Shown here piece by piece: positions 1 through 6,757 of a stretch of 17,377 nucleotides of DNA; the stretch's first letter is position 1; the number at the start of each line of letters is the position of its first letter. A program made the position numbers and the translations under genes. The stretch spans positions 1 to 17,377 of the forward strand of contig NZ_JOHO01000091.1 of NCBI RefSeq assembly GCF_000719705.1. Reading direction: 5' to 3'. The notes under the pieces were generated by a model. The model did not search any database. It saw only the letters and a list, made by a program, of their open reading frames with translations, and was not told where the DNA came from. Source of the DNA: Streptomyces sp. NRRL S-350. Its GTDB lineage: Bacteria > Actinomycetota > Actinomycetes > Streptomycetales > Streptomycetaceae.

Positions 1-51
1 GGATCTCCACTATCCTCTTCGTCGGCAGCGTCAGATGTGTATAAGAGACAG
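1..51 (+). other. Illumina Nextera adapter and i5 index (sequencing artefact)
   Basis: Positions 19-32 read TCGTCGGCAGCGTC and 33-51 read AGATGTGTATAAGAGACAG. Together these are the Nextera Read 1 transposase adapter ending in the 19-bp Tn5 mosaic end. Positions 11-18 (TATCCTCT) match the i5 index commonly numbered 503. Positions 1-10 resemble the end of the P5 primer (GAGATCTACAC) with errors. Genomic sequence therefore begins at 52. This is not a natural transposon end: no transposase gene or second mosaic end is present. It also shows that the left edge is an untrimmed contig end. Confidence 0.97.
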
Positions 52-94
52 GCCCTCGACCCTGCCCCCCGCCTCTCGTTCGTCCCGGGTCGTC

Positions 95-1183
95 TCACCC
101 CGGGGGTAGCGGCTGCCAGAGGCACCCGCAGTCCGGGTGGCCGCGCAACCGCAGTCGGCGGGCCATGCCGTCGGCCGCCGACACCTCGCACCACCCGTCG
201 ACGCTCGGCGGGCGGCCGCCGTCCAGGTACACCTGCACCTGCAGCGCGGCCAGCCCGGCGACCGTCGTCGCCAGAGCCGTGTCGCAGGCCGGTGTACGGG
301 CCCGACCCGGGCCCTCGTGCGCCAGCTGGGCCAGTACCCGCGGCCAGGCCGCGTCCTCGTCCTCCCGGCGCAGCACCAGGCAGTGCCCGCACGCCGACAT
401 CCCGGGGATCACCAGCGGCCCGACGACGCCGAACTCCTCGACCACGCCCACGTACAGATGCGGCACCCCGGCCCGGAGCAGCAGCCTGGCCTCGTACGTC
501 CCGCCCGCGAAGGCGGCACTGCCGTCCCGCGGCGCGAGGACCACGAAGTCCGGTGGTGGATCACCCGGCCTGCGGCGGGGTGCCGGTGCGGCCGACCGGC
601 CCGTGGCGCGCTGCACCGCCTCGCGCGCCGCCGTGGCGCGCAGCCGCCCGATGTCCGCGGGTGGCAGCCCAGCGGGGGAGCAGTCGCCCGGTTTCACCCG
701 GCCGCCGTCGGCGACGGTGACCGTGCCCGTTCCGCCCGCGGCGAGCACCGCCGCCACTGCGGCGCCGACCCGGCCTGCGCCGCGAACCTCGATCCGGGCG
801 TCGGCCCGGCGGCCCAGGACCGCCGGGCCCGCGCCCGGGCCGGAGTGGACGAGGGAGAGCGAGGCGAGGTCGGGCCCGAGCAGGTCCCGCTGCGGCTGGG
901 GGAAGCGGGCCAGCGCCGTCTCGGCCGCCTCCGCGTCGTCCAGCAGCCCGGTCTCCTCGAGTTCGGTCAGGAGCGTGTCGGCGGGCTCCCGGCCGAGCCC
1001 GATCCGCTCGCCGGCCTCCAGGAGTTCGGGTCGGCCGCGCGTGCCGTCGAGCAGCCCGAGGAACTCGCACAGCGTCTGGTCGGCGTTGCCGAGCACCCCC
1101 GCGAAGCGGGTGACGGTGCCGAACTGCAGGGTCTCGGAGTTCCGCCAGCTGCGGGACAGAGCGGGCTTCAAGGCGAGGCGCAC
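95..1183 (-). CDS. ThiF/E1-like protein with RiPP-recognition-like N-terminus
   Basis: The protein has 362 residues. Residues 1-90 form a small helical region that starts LKPALSRSWR and contains FLGLLDGTRG, resembling the leader-peptide-binding region of TOMM cyclodehydratase partner proteins. Residues 130-200 hold a degenerate Rossmann motif (GAGRVG, 135-140) of the ThiF/E1 adenylyltransferase fold. Two cysteine pairs, CGHC (265-268) and CGC near the C-terminus (352-354), could bind structural zinc. The GTG start at 1183 was chosen because AAGGGAG lies 6 nt upstream; in-frame ATGs at 1234 and 1462 lack such a site. The gene is divergent from a YgjP-like metallopeptidase. No YcaO gene or obvious precursor peptide is nearby, so the substrate is unknown. 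Family placement is fairly sure; the activity is not, because the nucleotide-binding region is poorly conserved. Confidence 0.85.
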   Translation of the reverse strand: MRLALKPALSRSWRNSETLQFGTVTRFAGVLGNADQTLCEFLGLLDGTRGRPELLEAGERIGLGREPADTLLTELEETGLLDDAEAAETALARFPQPQRDLLGPDLASLSLVHSGPGAGPAVLGRRADARIEVRGAGRVGAAVAAVLAAGGTGTVTVADGGRVKPGDCSPAGLPPADIGRLRATAAREAVQRATGRSAAPAPRRRPGDPPPDFVVLAPRDGSAAFAGGTYEARLLLRAGVPHLYVGVVEEFGVVGPLVIPGMSACGHCLVLRREDEDAAWPRVLAQLAHEGPGRARTPACDTALATTVAGLAALQVQVYLDGGRPPSVDGWCEVSAADGMARRLRLRGHPDCGCLWQPLPPG

Positions 1184-1255
1184 GACGATCTCCCTTCCGA
1201 TCGTTTCCGGACGGCTGACCGCAGCATGCCCCATCGTGGCGGTGGCGTGCGGAAA

Positions 1256-1313
1256 GTTATCCACAGGGCCGTGCGCATGGTCGCATGATCGGTTCGCACT
1301 CCCTGTGGATAAC
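1256..1313. promoter_or_regulatory. Inverted repeat containing two consensus DnaA boxes
   Basis: GTTATCCACAGGG (1256-1268) and CCCTGTGGATAAC (1301-1313) are perfect 13-bp reverse complements separated by 32 bp. Each arm contains TTATCCACA, the classical DnaA box, at 1257-1265 and 1304-1312. The pair lies in the gap between the divergent ThiF-like and metallopeptidase genes. A DnaA-bound or other operator site is inferred. No replication genes are nearby, so this is not the chromosome origin. Confidence 0.6.
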
Positions 1314-1424
1314 CGGCGATCCGTCTCGGCGTCGGTTTCCGGACACCCGTCGTCGACTTTTCGTTCGCGATCACTCCATGAAAGATTCCGGCCGGGGCAG
1401 CGGACTTCTGTCCGTGGTACCGGG

Positions 1425-1430
1425 TAACGT
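1425..1430 (+). promoter_or_regulatory. Possible -10 element of the metallopeptidase gene
   Basis: TAACGT fits the Streptomyces -10 pattern TANNNT and ends 8 nt before the ATG at 1439. That gene has no clear Shine-Dalgarno sequence, so a leaderless or nearly leaderless transcript is possible. A convincing -35 at 17-18 bp spacing is not visible. Confidence 0.25.
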
Positions 1431-1438
1431 CGTGTGCC

Positions 1439-2167
1439 ATGGCAGCCGAACGGGACTCCCATCCACCGGCGTCGCGTCGGCGTGCCCGTGCGGCATCCGG
1501 GTCACAGACGGCGACGCCGAACACGCGCGGGCGCCCGGACCAGCCGCAGCAGCCGAGGCCGGCGCCGCAGCAGCACCCGTCGGCGGGGGCCGCCTCCCCG
1601 GAGCCGCTCGACCGCGGCCGGGTCGAGGTGCGGCGCAGTGCCCGCCGCAGCCGCACCGTCTCCGCCTACCGCGAGGGCGACCGCACCGTCGTGCTGATCC
1701 CGGCCCGGATGTCGCACGCCGAGGAGCAGCGCTGGGTCGCGCAGATGCTGGAGAAGCTCGCCGCCCAGGAGTCCCGGCGGATCCCCGGGGACGAGGCCCT
1801 GATGGCCCGGGCCCGTGAGCTGTCGGCGGTCTACCTGGACGGCCGCGCCCACCCCGCCCACGTCCGCTGGGTCACCAACCAGAACTCCCGCTGGGGCTCC
1901 TGCACGCCGAGCGAGGGCACGATCCGCCTCTCCCACCGGCTCCAGGGCATGCCGGAGTACGTGTTGGACTACGTGCTGCTGCACGAGTTGGCGCACCTGC
2001 TGGTGCCGGACCACGGCCCGGCGTTCTGGGCGCTGCTGGAGGCCTACCCCCGGACGGAGCGGGCCCGCGGCTACCTGGAGGGCGTGGTCTCGGCCGCCCG
2101 TCTGCCGCACGTCCCCGGCGCCCGGCACGCGTCGCCCGGACCGGATCCGGCCGCCTCCTGCGGCTGA
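1439..2167 (+). CDS. YgjP/M48-type zinc metallopeptidase
   Basis: The protein has 242 residues. About 55 N-terminal residues are low-complexity and rich in Pro, Gln and Arg, probably disordered. The catalytic domain of the YgjP (DUF45) family follows. It contains the family signature NQNSRWGSC (147-155), the zinc motif HELAH (182-186; ligands His182 and His186, general base Glu183) and a likely third ligand His192 in DHGPAFW. There is no signal peptide or membrane segment, so it should act in the cytoplasm. The ATG lacks a good ribosome binding site; a -10-like TAACGT just upstream suggests leaderless translation. The gene is divergent from a ThiF-like gene and is followed by a strong hairpin. 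The natural substrate is unknown. Confidence 0.9.
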   Translation: MAAERDSHPPASRRRARAASGSQTATPNTRGRPDQPQQPRPAPQQHPSAGAASPEPLDRGRVEVRRSARRSRTVSAYREGDRTVVLIPARMSHAEEQRWVAQMLEKLAAQESRRIPGDEALMARARELSAVYLDGRAHPAHVRWVTNQNSRWGSCTPSEGTIRLSHRLQGMPEYVLDYVLLHELAHLLVPDHGPAFWALLEAYPRTERARGYLEGVVSAARLPHVPGARHASPGPDPAASCG

Positions 2168-2187
2168 GGACGGCTTCGGAGGGCATG

Positions 2188-2228
2188 GAAGAGGGGGCGC
2201 GGGTCGTATCGGCCCGCGCCCCCTCTTC
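2188..2228. terminator. 16-bp hairpin terminator, probably bidirectional
   Basis: A perfect 16-bp stem (2188-2203 with 2213-2228, GAAGAGGGGGCGCGGG and its complement) closes a 9-nt loop. It lies between the convergent metallopeptidase (ends 2167) and NUDIX (ends 2240) genes and can serve both. There is no U-tract, which is usual in high-GC actinomycetes. Confidence 0.9.
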
Positions 2229-2239
2229 GAGGTCTCACC

Positions 2240-2821
2240 TCAACCGGTCAGCTGCCGCGCCCGCGCCACCAGGTCGCGCACCGAGTGGTCGGTGAGCTCC
2301 GGCAGGCGGTCGTAGTCGAACCAGCGCAGGTCCAGCGACTCCTCGCTGATCAGTGCCTGGGCGCCGGCCGGGGCCAGGGCGATGTACTGGACGTCCAGGT
2401 GGGTGTTCTCCGGACGGTCCTTGCCGGTGCAGCGGACGAGGTGGCGGTCCAGCTTGGCCGGTACGGGGGCGCCGTCCGCCGCGAGCAGGACCAGGTCGGG
2501 GATGCCGGACTCCTCGACGGCCTCGCGCAGCGCCGCCGAGGCGAGGTCGCGGTCGTCGGGCTCGCAGTGGCCGCCCATCTGCAGCCACATGCCGACCTTG
2601 GGGTGCAGGGTGAGCAGCACCCGCCCGGCTGCCGGGTCGACGACCGCCGCGCTCGCGGTGACGTGCGCGGGCAGGCACGACCGGTACAGGCCGTCGGGCT
2701 GTGCGGCCAGGTGCTCCAGGTAGTCGAGCCGCAGCCGTTCCTGGTCGGCGTCGGCGGGCCGCCAGGCGGTCAGGGTGCGGACGGCGTCCGAGTGCAGGGT
2801 GGACGATGCGGTGTCCGTCAT
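2240..2821 (-). CDS. NUDIX hydrolase
   Basis: The protein has 193 residues and a single NUDIX domain. The NUDIX box runs from about residue 83 (GGHCEPDD) to 107, with its core REAVEESGI at 99-107 supplying the metal-binding glutamates. The box has one more residue than the textbook G-x5-E-x7-REUxEExGU spacing and an Asp where the first Glu is expected, so substrate specificity cannot be read from it. NUDIX enzymes cleave nucleoside diphosphates linked to another group. The ATG at 2821 overlaps the TGA of the upstream zincin gene as ATGA, so the two are probably co-transcribed and translationally coupled. A shared terminator hairpin follows. Confidence 0.9.
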   Translation of the reverse strand: MTDTASSTLHSDAVRTLTAWRPADADQERLRLDYLEHLAAQPDGLYRSCLPAHVTASAAVVDPAAGRVLLTLHPKVGMWLQMGGHCEPDDRDLASAALREAVEESGIPDLVLLAADGAPVPAKLDRHLVRCTGKDRPENTHLDVQYIALAPAGAQALISEESLDLRWFDYDRLPELTDHSVRDLVARARQLTG

Positions 2822-4371
2822 GCGGTGGGCTCGTCCTTCCCGTCGGCGCCGGTCCCGGTGCCGGGGTCGGTGCCGTCGGTCCTGGGCTTCTCGCCGCCCT
2901 TGGTGAGGTCGGGCTTGCCGGCCGCGGCCTCGCCGAGCAGCTTGTCGAGCGCGTCGAAGTCGAAGCCGCCCTCCAGGCCGTCCGCGGAGCCGCGGTGCAC
3001 GAAGGCGTCCGGGTCGTCCAGGTCGGCGGCGGTGGGCAGCATGTCCGGGTGCTCCCAGAGTGCGTCGCGGCCCTCGGTGCCGCGGGCGTCGGCGAGCAGC
3101 GCCCACAGCCGGGACGCGTCGCGCAGCCGGCGCGGGCGCAGTTCCAGGCCGACCAGGGTGGCGAAGGTCTGCTCGGCGGGGCCGCCGGCCGCGCGGCGGC
3201 GGCGGACGGTCTCGCGCAGCGCTCCGGCCTGCGGCAGGTGCGGTTGGGCGGCGGCGTGCACGACGGCGTCGACCCAGCCCTCGACCAGGGCGAGGGCGGT
3301 CTCCAGGCGGGCGAGCGCGGCCTTCTGCTCGGGGGTGTCCTCGGGCTGGAGCAGGCCGCCGGCCAGGGCCTCCTGGAGTGCCTCGGGGTTGCTCGGGTCG
3401 AGCTGGCCGACGAGCTCCTCCATGCGGGAGGTGTCGACCTTGATGCCGCGGGCGTAGGCCTCGACGGCGCCCAGCAGGTGGGCGCGCAGCCACGGCACGT
3501 GGGCGAAGAGGCGCTGGTGGGCGGCCTCGCGCAGGGCGAGGTAGAGGCGGACCTCGTCGGCGGGGACGTTCAGGCCCTCGCCGAACTCGGCGACGTTCTG
3601 CGGCAGCAGCGCGGCCTTGCCGGCCGGGGCGAGCGGCAGGCCGATGTCGGCGGAGCCGACGACCTCGCCGGCGAGCGCGCCGAGCGCCTGGCCGATCTGG
3701 GTGCCGAACATGGCGCCGCCCATGGAGCGCATCATGCCCATCAGCGGGCCGGCCATGGCCTGCATCTCCTCGGGCAGGACGCCGCCCATGGCGTTGCCGA
3801 CGCGCTCGGCGACCGGGTCGACCAGGTCCTTCCAGACCGGGAGGGTGGCTTCGACCCACTCGGCGCGGCTCCAGGCGACCGCGCCGGCGGCGCCGGAGGG
3901 GAACTCGGTGGAGCCGTCGAGCCACAGGTCGGCGAGGCGGACGGCCTCGGCGACGGCGGAGCGCTCGGCGGCGCTGACGGAGCGGTCCTTGCTCTTGCCC
4001 TCGGCGGGTTCGGCGACGACGGTCTGGCGGGCGATGTTGGTCGCGAGGTCCCAGTTCACCGGGCCGCCCTCGAACGAGAGCATCTGTCCGAGCTGCTGGA
4101 ACGCGGCGCCGAGGTCGCCGGGGTTCATGCCGCCGAACATCGCGGCGAAGGGGTTGTCGGCTCCGGCGCCGCCGGGGCCGCCCGGGGCGCCGGGCATGCC
4201 GAAGATCGCGCCGAAGGGGTTGCCGCCGCCGAAGCCGAACGGCTGGGGGCCGGTGCCGGAGTCGCCGCCGGACTGGTCCTGGTCCTTCTTCTTCTGCGCG
4301 TCGTCGGGCTTGGCCTTGCCGTCCTCGGGCTCCTCGGGCGGAACCCCGAATCCGAAGGGAAGGTCGCTCAC
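2818..4371 (-). CDS. Zincin-like (DUF2342-type) putative metalloprotease
   Basis: From the GTG at 4371 the protein has 517 residues. This start has GAGGA 4 nt upstream; the alternative ATG at 4398 (526 residues) has no ribosome binding site. The N-terminus (1-80) is acidic and Gly/Pro-rich with repeated NPFGA/NPFAA elements, and the C-terminus (from about residue 470) is Gly/Lys/Asp-rich; both look disordered. The core matches the actinobacterial zincin-like family annotated as zinc-dependent metalloprotease, including the stretch AHQRLFAHVPWLRAHL. The expected HExxH reads REAAH here (Arg281, Glu282, His285), so the first zinc ligand appears to be missing and catalysis is doubtful. It is the first gene of an operon with the NUDIX gene. 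Confidence 0.85.
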   Translation of the reverse strand: MSDLPFGFGVPPEEPEDGKAKPDDAQKKKDQDQSGGDSGTGPQPFGFGGGNPFGAIFGMPGAPGGPGGAGADNPFAAMFGGMNPGDLGAAFQQLGQMLSFEGGPVNWDLATNIARQTVVAEPAEGKSKDRSVSAAERSAVAEAVRLADLWLDGSTEFPSGAAGAVAWSRAEWVEATLPVWKDLVDPVAERVGNAMGGVLPEEMQAMAGPLMGMMRSMGGAMFGTQIGQALGALAGEVVGSADIGLPLAPAGKAALLPQNVAEFGEGLNVPADEVRLYLALREAAHQRLFAHVPWLRAHLLGAVEAYARGIKVDTSRMEELVGQLDPSNPEALQEALAGGLLQPEDTPEQKAALARLETALALVEGWVDAVVHAAAQPHLPQAGALRETVRRRRAAGGPAEQTFATLVGLELRPRRLRDASRLWALLADARGTEGRDALWEHPDMLPTAADLDDPDAFVHRGSADGLEGGFDFDALDKLLGEAAAGKPDLTKGGEKPRTDGTDPGTGTGADGKDEPTA

Positions 4372-4515
4372 GGGGTCCTCGATCCGGTCGGCCGTCATGC
4401 GGGTGGGGCGGGAAACTCTGTGCCCGGGGCGGCGGCGGAGGGGGACTCGGGGGCGGCTTCCGCACGGCTGGCCCGCGCCGGGTGCACCGCCGGGCCTTCG
4501 CCTCGGGCAGGATGG

Positions 4516-4540
4516 GCGTACGTGACACACGTCCGTACGC
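4516..4540. promoter_or_regulatory. Nested dyad between the zincin and SDR genes
   Basis: GCGTACG (4516-4522) and CGTACGC (4534-4540) are inverted repeats. Nested between them is ACGTG-ACA-CACGT (4520-4532). The dyad lies in the 197-bp gap between divergent genes, 29 bp before the SDR start. A regulator binding site is an inference; no regulator is encoded nearby. Confidence 0.35.
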
Positions 4541-4568
4541 ACATAAAGCTAACCGTGGAGGATGGTCG

Positions 4569-5717
4569 GTGAGTTCCCCGCCCTCGGACGTTCGCTCTGG
4601 GCTGACCGGAGGAGAGGACGCGCCGGACACCACGGCGTCGCCGCCTCCAGCCTACGGCGGGCGGCCGCTGACCGTGGCGGTGACGGGTGCCGCCGGTGTG
4701 CTGGGCGAGCGGGTCGCGGCGCGTCTGGTGGCCTCCCCGCACGTGCGGAAGGTGCTGGCGGTGGACGACCGGCGCGGTGACGTGCCGGGCGTGCAGTGGC
4801 GGGTGCTGGACGTCCGGGATCCCGCGGTGGCCGAGCGGCTGGCCGGGGTCGACGTCGTGGTGCACCTGGCGATGGACTTCGGGATGGAGTCCGACCCGCG
4901 GGCCCGCAGCGCCTACAACGTGCGCGGCGCGCAGACGGTGCTGACCGCGGCCGCGGCCGCCGGGGTGCACCGGGTGGTGCTGTGCACCTCGGCGATGGTC
5001 TACGGCGCGCTGGCCGACAACGAGGTGCCGTTGGCGGAGGACTCCGAGCTGCGGGCGACCGAGGAGGCCTCGCTGGTCGGGGAGCTGCTGGAGATCGAGC
5101 GGCTGGCCCGCCGGGCTCCGCGTGCCCACCCGGGGCTGCAGGTGACGGTGCTGCGCCCGGCCGTGGTGGTGGGCCCCGGCGTGGACACCGTGCTGACCCG
5201 GCACTTCGAGGCGCCCCGGCTGCTGGTGGTGGCGGGCTCGCGCCCGTGCTGGCAGTTCTGTCACGTGGACGACCTGGCGGCGGCGCTGGAGTACGCGGCG
5301 CTGGGCCTGGTCGAGGGCGAGGTGACGGTCGGCTGTGACGGCTGGCTGGAGCAGGAGGACGTGGAGCGGCTGTCGGGGATCCGGCGGATGGAGCTGCCGG
5401 CCGCGCTGGCGCTCGGGACGGCGGCGCGGCTGCACCGGCTGGGTCTGACCCCGGCTCCGGCGGGGGACCTGGCCTACACGATGTACCCGTGGGTGGTGTC
5501 CGGCAGCCGGCTGCACGAGGCGGGCTGGCGGCCGGCGCACACCAACGAGCAGGTGCTGGCCGAGCTGTTGGCGCAGGTGTCCGGCAAGCACGCGGTGGCC
5601 GGGCGCCGGCTGGGCGGGAAGGAGGCGGCGACCAGCCTGGGGGCGGCCGGGGCGACGGTGGCGCTGGTGGGTACGGCGGCGCTGGTGCGCCGGGCGCGCA
5701 AGCGGCGCCGGTTCTGA
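4569..5717 (+). CDS. Atypical extended-SDR / NAD-dependent epimerase-like protein
   Basis: The protein has 382 residues from a GTG start, chosen because GGAGGA (4557-4562) lies 6 nt upstream. A flexible 30-residue N-terminus precedes a Rossmann domain with the NAD(P)-binding motif GAAGVLG (40-46). VVHLAMD (97-103) and CTSAMVYG (139-146) match the later strands of extended SDRs. The usual YxxxK active site is not visible: the equivalent segment reads ASLVGELLEIE (167-177). Residues 356-374 form a hydrophobic helix followed by the basic tail RRARKRRRF, which looks like a C-terminal membrane anchor. It may bind a nucleotide-linked ligand rather than act as a normal oxidoreductase. No sugar biosynthesis genes are adjacent. 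Confidence 0.88.
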   Translation: MSSPPSDVRSGLTGGEDAPDTTASPPPAYGGRPLTVAVTGAAGVLGERVAARLVASPHVRKVLAVDDRRGDVPGVQWRVLDVRDPAVAERLAGVDVVVHLAMDFGMESDPRARSAYNVRGAQTVLTAAAAAGVHRVVLCTSAMVYGALADNEVPLAEDSELRATEEASLVGELLEIERLARRAPRAHPGLQVTVLRPAVVVGPGVDTVLTRHFEAPRLLVVAGSRPCWQFCHVDDLAAALEYAALGLVEGEVTVGCDGWLEQEDVERLSGIRRMELPAALALGTAARLHRLGLTPAPAGDLAYTMYPWVVSGSRLHEAGWRPAHTNEQVLAELLAQVSGKHAVAGRRLGGKEAATSLGAAGATVALVGTAALVRRARKRRRF

Positions 5718-5798
5718 GCCGGTGCCGGCCGCCTGGTCGGCGCCCTTTCCCGTCTTTCTCGTCTCTTTCCCGTCGGGCCCTTCTCGTCCCGCTCTTTC

Positions 5799-5825
5799 TC
5801 ACGATGCGAAATTCCCACATCGTGA
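5799..5825. promoter_or_regulatory. Inverted repeat upstream of moaE
   Basis: TCACGATG (5799-5806) and CATCGTGA (5818-5825) are perfect 8-bp inverted repeats 11 bp apart, 49 bp before the moaE start. GATGCG also recurs directly at 5803 and 5824. The region just upstream (5741-5800) is an unusual C/T-rich tract. An operator is suspected; the regulator is unknown. Confidence 0.4.
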
Positions 5826-5874
5826 TGCGGAAGGCTCTTGCCTCCAGTGGTGTCGGATGAGGAATCATGGGGTC

Positions 5875-6315
5875 ATGTCCGAGAACCACGACCCCATCCG
5901 CCTGCTCGCCGTTCGCGACACCCCGCTCTCGCTGGACGAGGTGTACGAGGCGGTCGGTGACGACGCGGCCGGCGGCACCACCGTCTTCGTCGGGACGGTC
6001 CGTGACCACGACGGCGGCAAGTCGGTCGCCGCGCTGGAGTACAGCTGCCACCCCACCGCCGAGCAGGAGATGCGGCGGATCGCCGAGAAGGTCGTCGCGG
6101 ACTTCCCGGTCCGGGCGCTCGCCGCGGTCCACCGGATCGGCCGGCTGGAGATCACCGACAAGGCCGTGATCGTCGCCGTCTCCTGCGCGCACCGCGGCGA
6201 GGCCTTCGCCGCCGCCCGGCGGCTGATCGACGACCTCAAGCACGAGGTGCCGATCTGGAAGCACCAGGTCTTCGCCGACGGTGAGGAGGAGTGGGTCGGC
6301 GCCGACGGGTGCTGA
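5875..6315 (+). CDS. moaE: Molybdopterin synthase catalytic subunit MoaE
   Basis: The 146-residue protein has the usual length for MoaE, the large subunit of molybdopterin synthase. Together with thiocarboxylated MoaD this enzyme adds the dithiolene sulfurs to precursor Z (cPMP) in molybdenum cofactor synthesis. Visible motifs are FVGTVRDHDGGKSV (38-51), HRIGRLEI (86-93), the HR pair at 106-107 and IDDLKHEVPIWK (118-129). The last holds Lys122 and Lys129, which correspond to the two essential lysines of the family. The ATG at 5875 follows a GGGG 3 nt upstream; an in-frame ATG at 5857 would add six residues. No moaD or other moa gene lies in the window, so its partner must be encoded elsewhere. 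Confidence 0.95.
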   Translation: MSENHDPIRLLAVRDTPLSLDEVYEAVGDDAAGGTTVFVGTVRDHDGGKSVAALEYSCHPTAEQEMRRIAEKVVADFPVRALAAVHRIGRLEITDKAVIVAVSCAHRGEAFAAARRLIDDLKHEVPIWKHQVFADGEEEWVGADGC

Positions 6316-6523
6316 GCCCGGCGGTTCGGCGCAACCGGCCGCACGTCGCGCGCGTCTGTCGGGTCAGGCGCGCCGGTGCCTCACTCGAACGGGTCCGCGG
6401 CGGTGCCCCGAATACTCCCTGGAAGTGAGCCGATCGGCCGTCCCGTAACCCGGACGGCGCCGGCCGCGTTGTCCGCCGGAGTGGTTAATCTGCTCATAGA
6501 CACGACGAGCTGGGAGTACTGAC

Positions 6524-6715
6524 ATGGGTGCGCTCGCCTGGCTGATCATTCCGGTAGTCGCCGTCCTTCTCGCCGCCCTCTGGGCGGGCTGGGCCCAGCG
6601 GGCTCCGCGGGCCACGGGGGATCCGGCCTCACTCGCCGAGCACCGGCGCTTCATGGCCGCCATGGAGCGCACCACGGCCGGGACCGCGGCCCCCGGCGAG
6701 CGCGTCGGCCGGTAG
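6524..6715 (+). CDS. Small single-span membrane protein, function unknown
   Basis: The protein has 63 residues. Residues 4-23 (AWLIIPVVAVLLAALWAGWA) form one transmembrane helix. A basic, Ala-rich cytoplasmic tail follows, with HRRFMAAMERT in the middle. GGGAG 8-12 nt before the ATG is a good ribosome binding site, and third positions are G/C-rich, so the frame looks real. It ends 42 bp before the YlbL-like PDZ gene on the same strand, which suggests a functional or transcriptional link. I do not recognise a named family. Confidence 0.75.
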   Translation: MGALAWLIIPVVAVLLAALWAGWAQRAPRATGDPASLAEHRRFMAAMERTTAGTAAPGERVGR

Positions 6716-6745
6716 CCCGGCGGGCGCCGCTTCACCCGCGTCCCG

Positions 6746-6751
6746 TACTGT
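6746..6751 (+). promoter_or_regulatory. Likely -10 of a leaderless promoter for the PDZ/Lon gene
   Basis: TACTGT fits TANNNT and lies exactly 6 nt before the ATG at 6758, so transcription would begin at or next to the start codon. No Shine-Dalgarno sequence is present, which agrees with leaderless translation. The -35 is poor. Confidence 0.35.
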
Positions 6752-6757
6752 CGACGC

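Noticed and set aside
33..51. Natural Tn5/IS50 end
   Set aside because: It is fused to an Illumina primer and index sequence, so it is library-derived.
1256..1313. Replication origin suggested by two DnaA boxes
   Set aside because: There are only two boxes, with no AT-rich unwinding region and no dnaA, dnaN or similar genes nearby.
2701..4572. Gly/Ala/Val-rich plus-strand frame opposite the zincin gene
   Set aside because: It has shadow-type composition, and the minus-strand frame matches a known family.
2240..4633. Single 797-residue NUDIX fusion protein
   Set aside because: The upstream two-thirds of this frame is an Arg/Pro-rich shadow of the zincin gene. The real NUDIX gene starts at 2821 with an ATGA overlap.
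5718..5874. Molybdenum cofactor riboswitch upstream of moaE
   Set aside because: The gap is short and C/T-rich, with only one 8-bp dyad; the expected multi-stem fold cannot be drawn.
6316..6523. Promoter for the 63-residue gene from TTGTCC (6469) and CATAGA (6495)
   Set aside because: The 20-bp spacing is too long and no better pair is visible.
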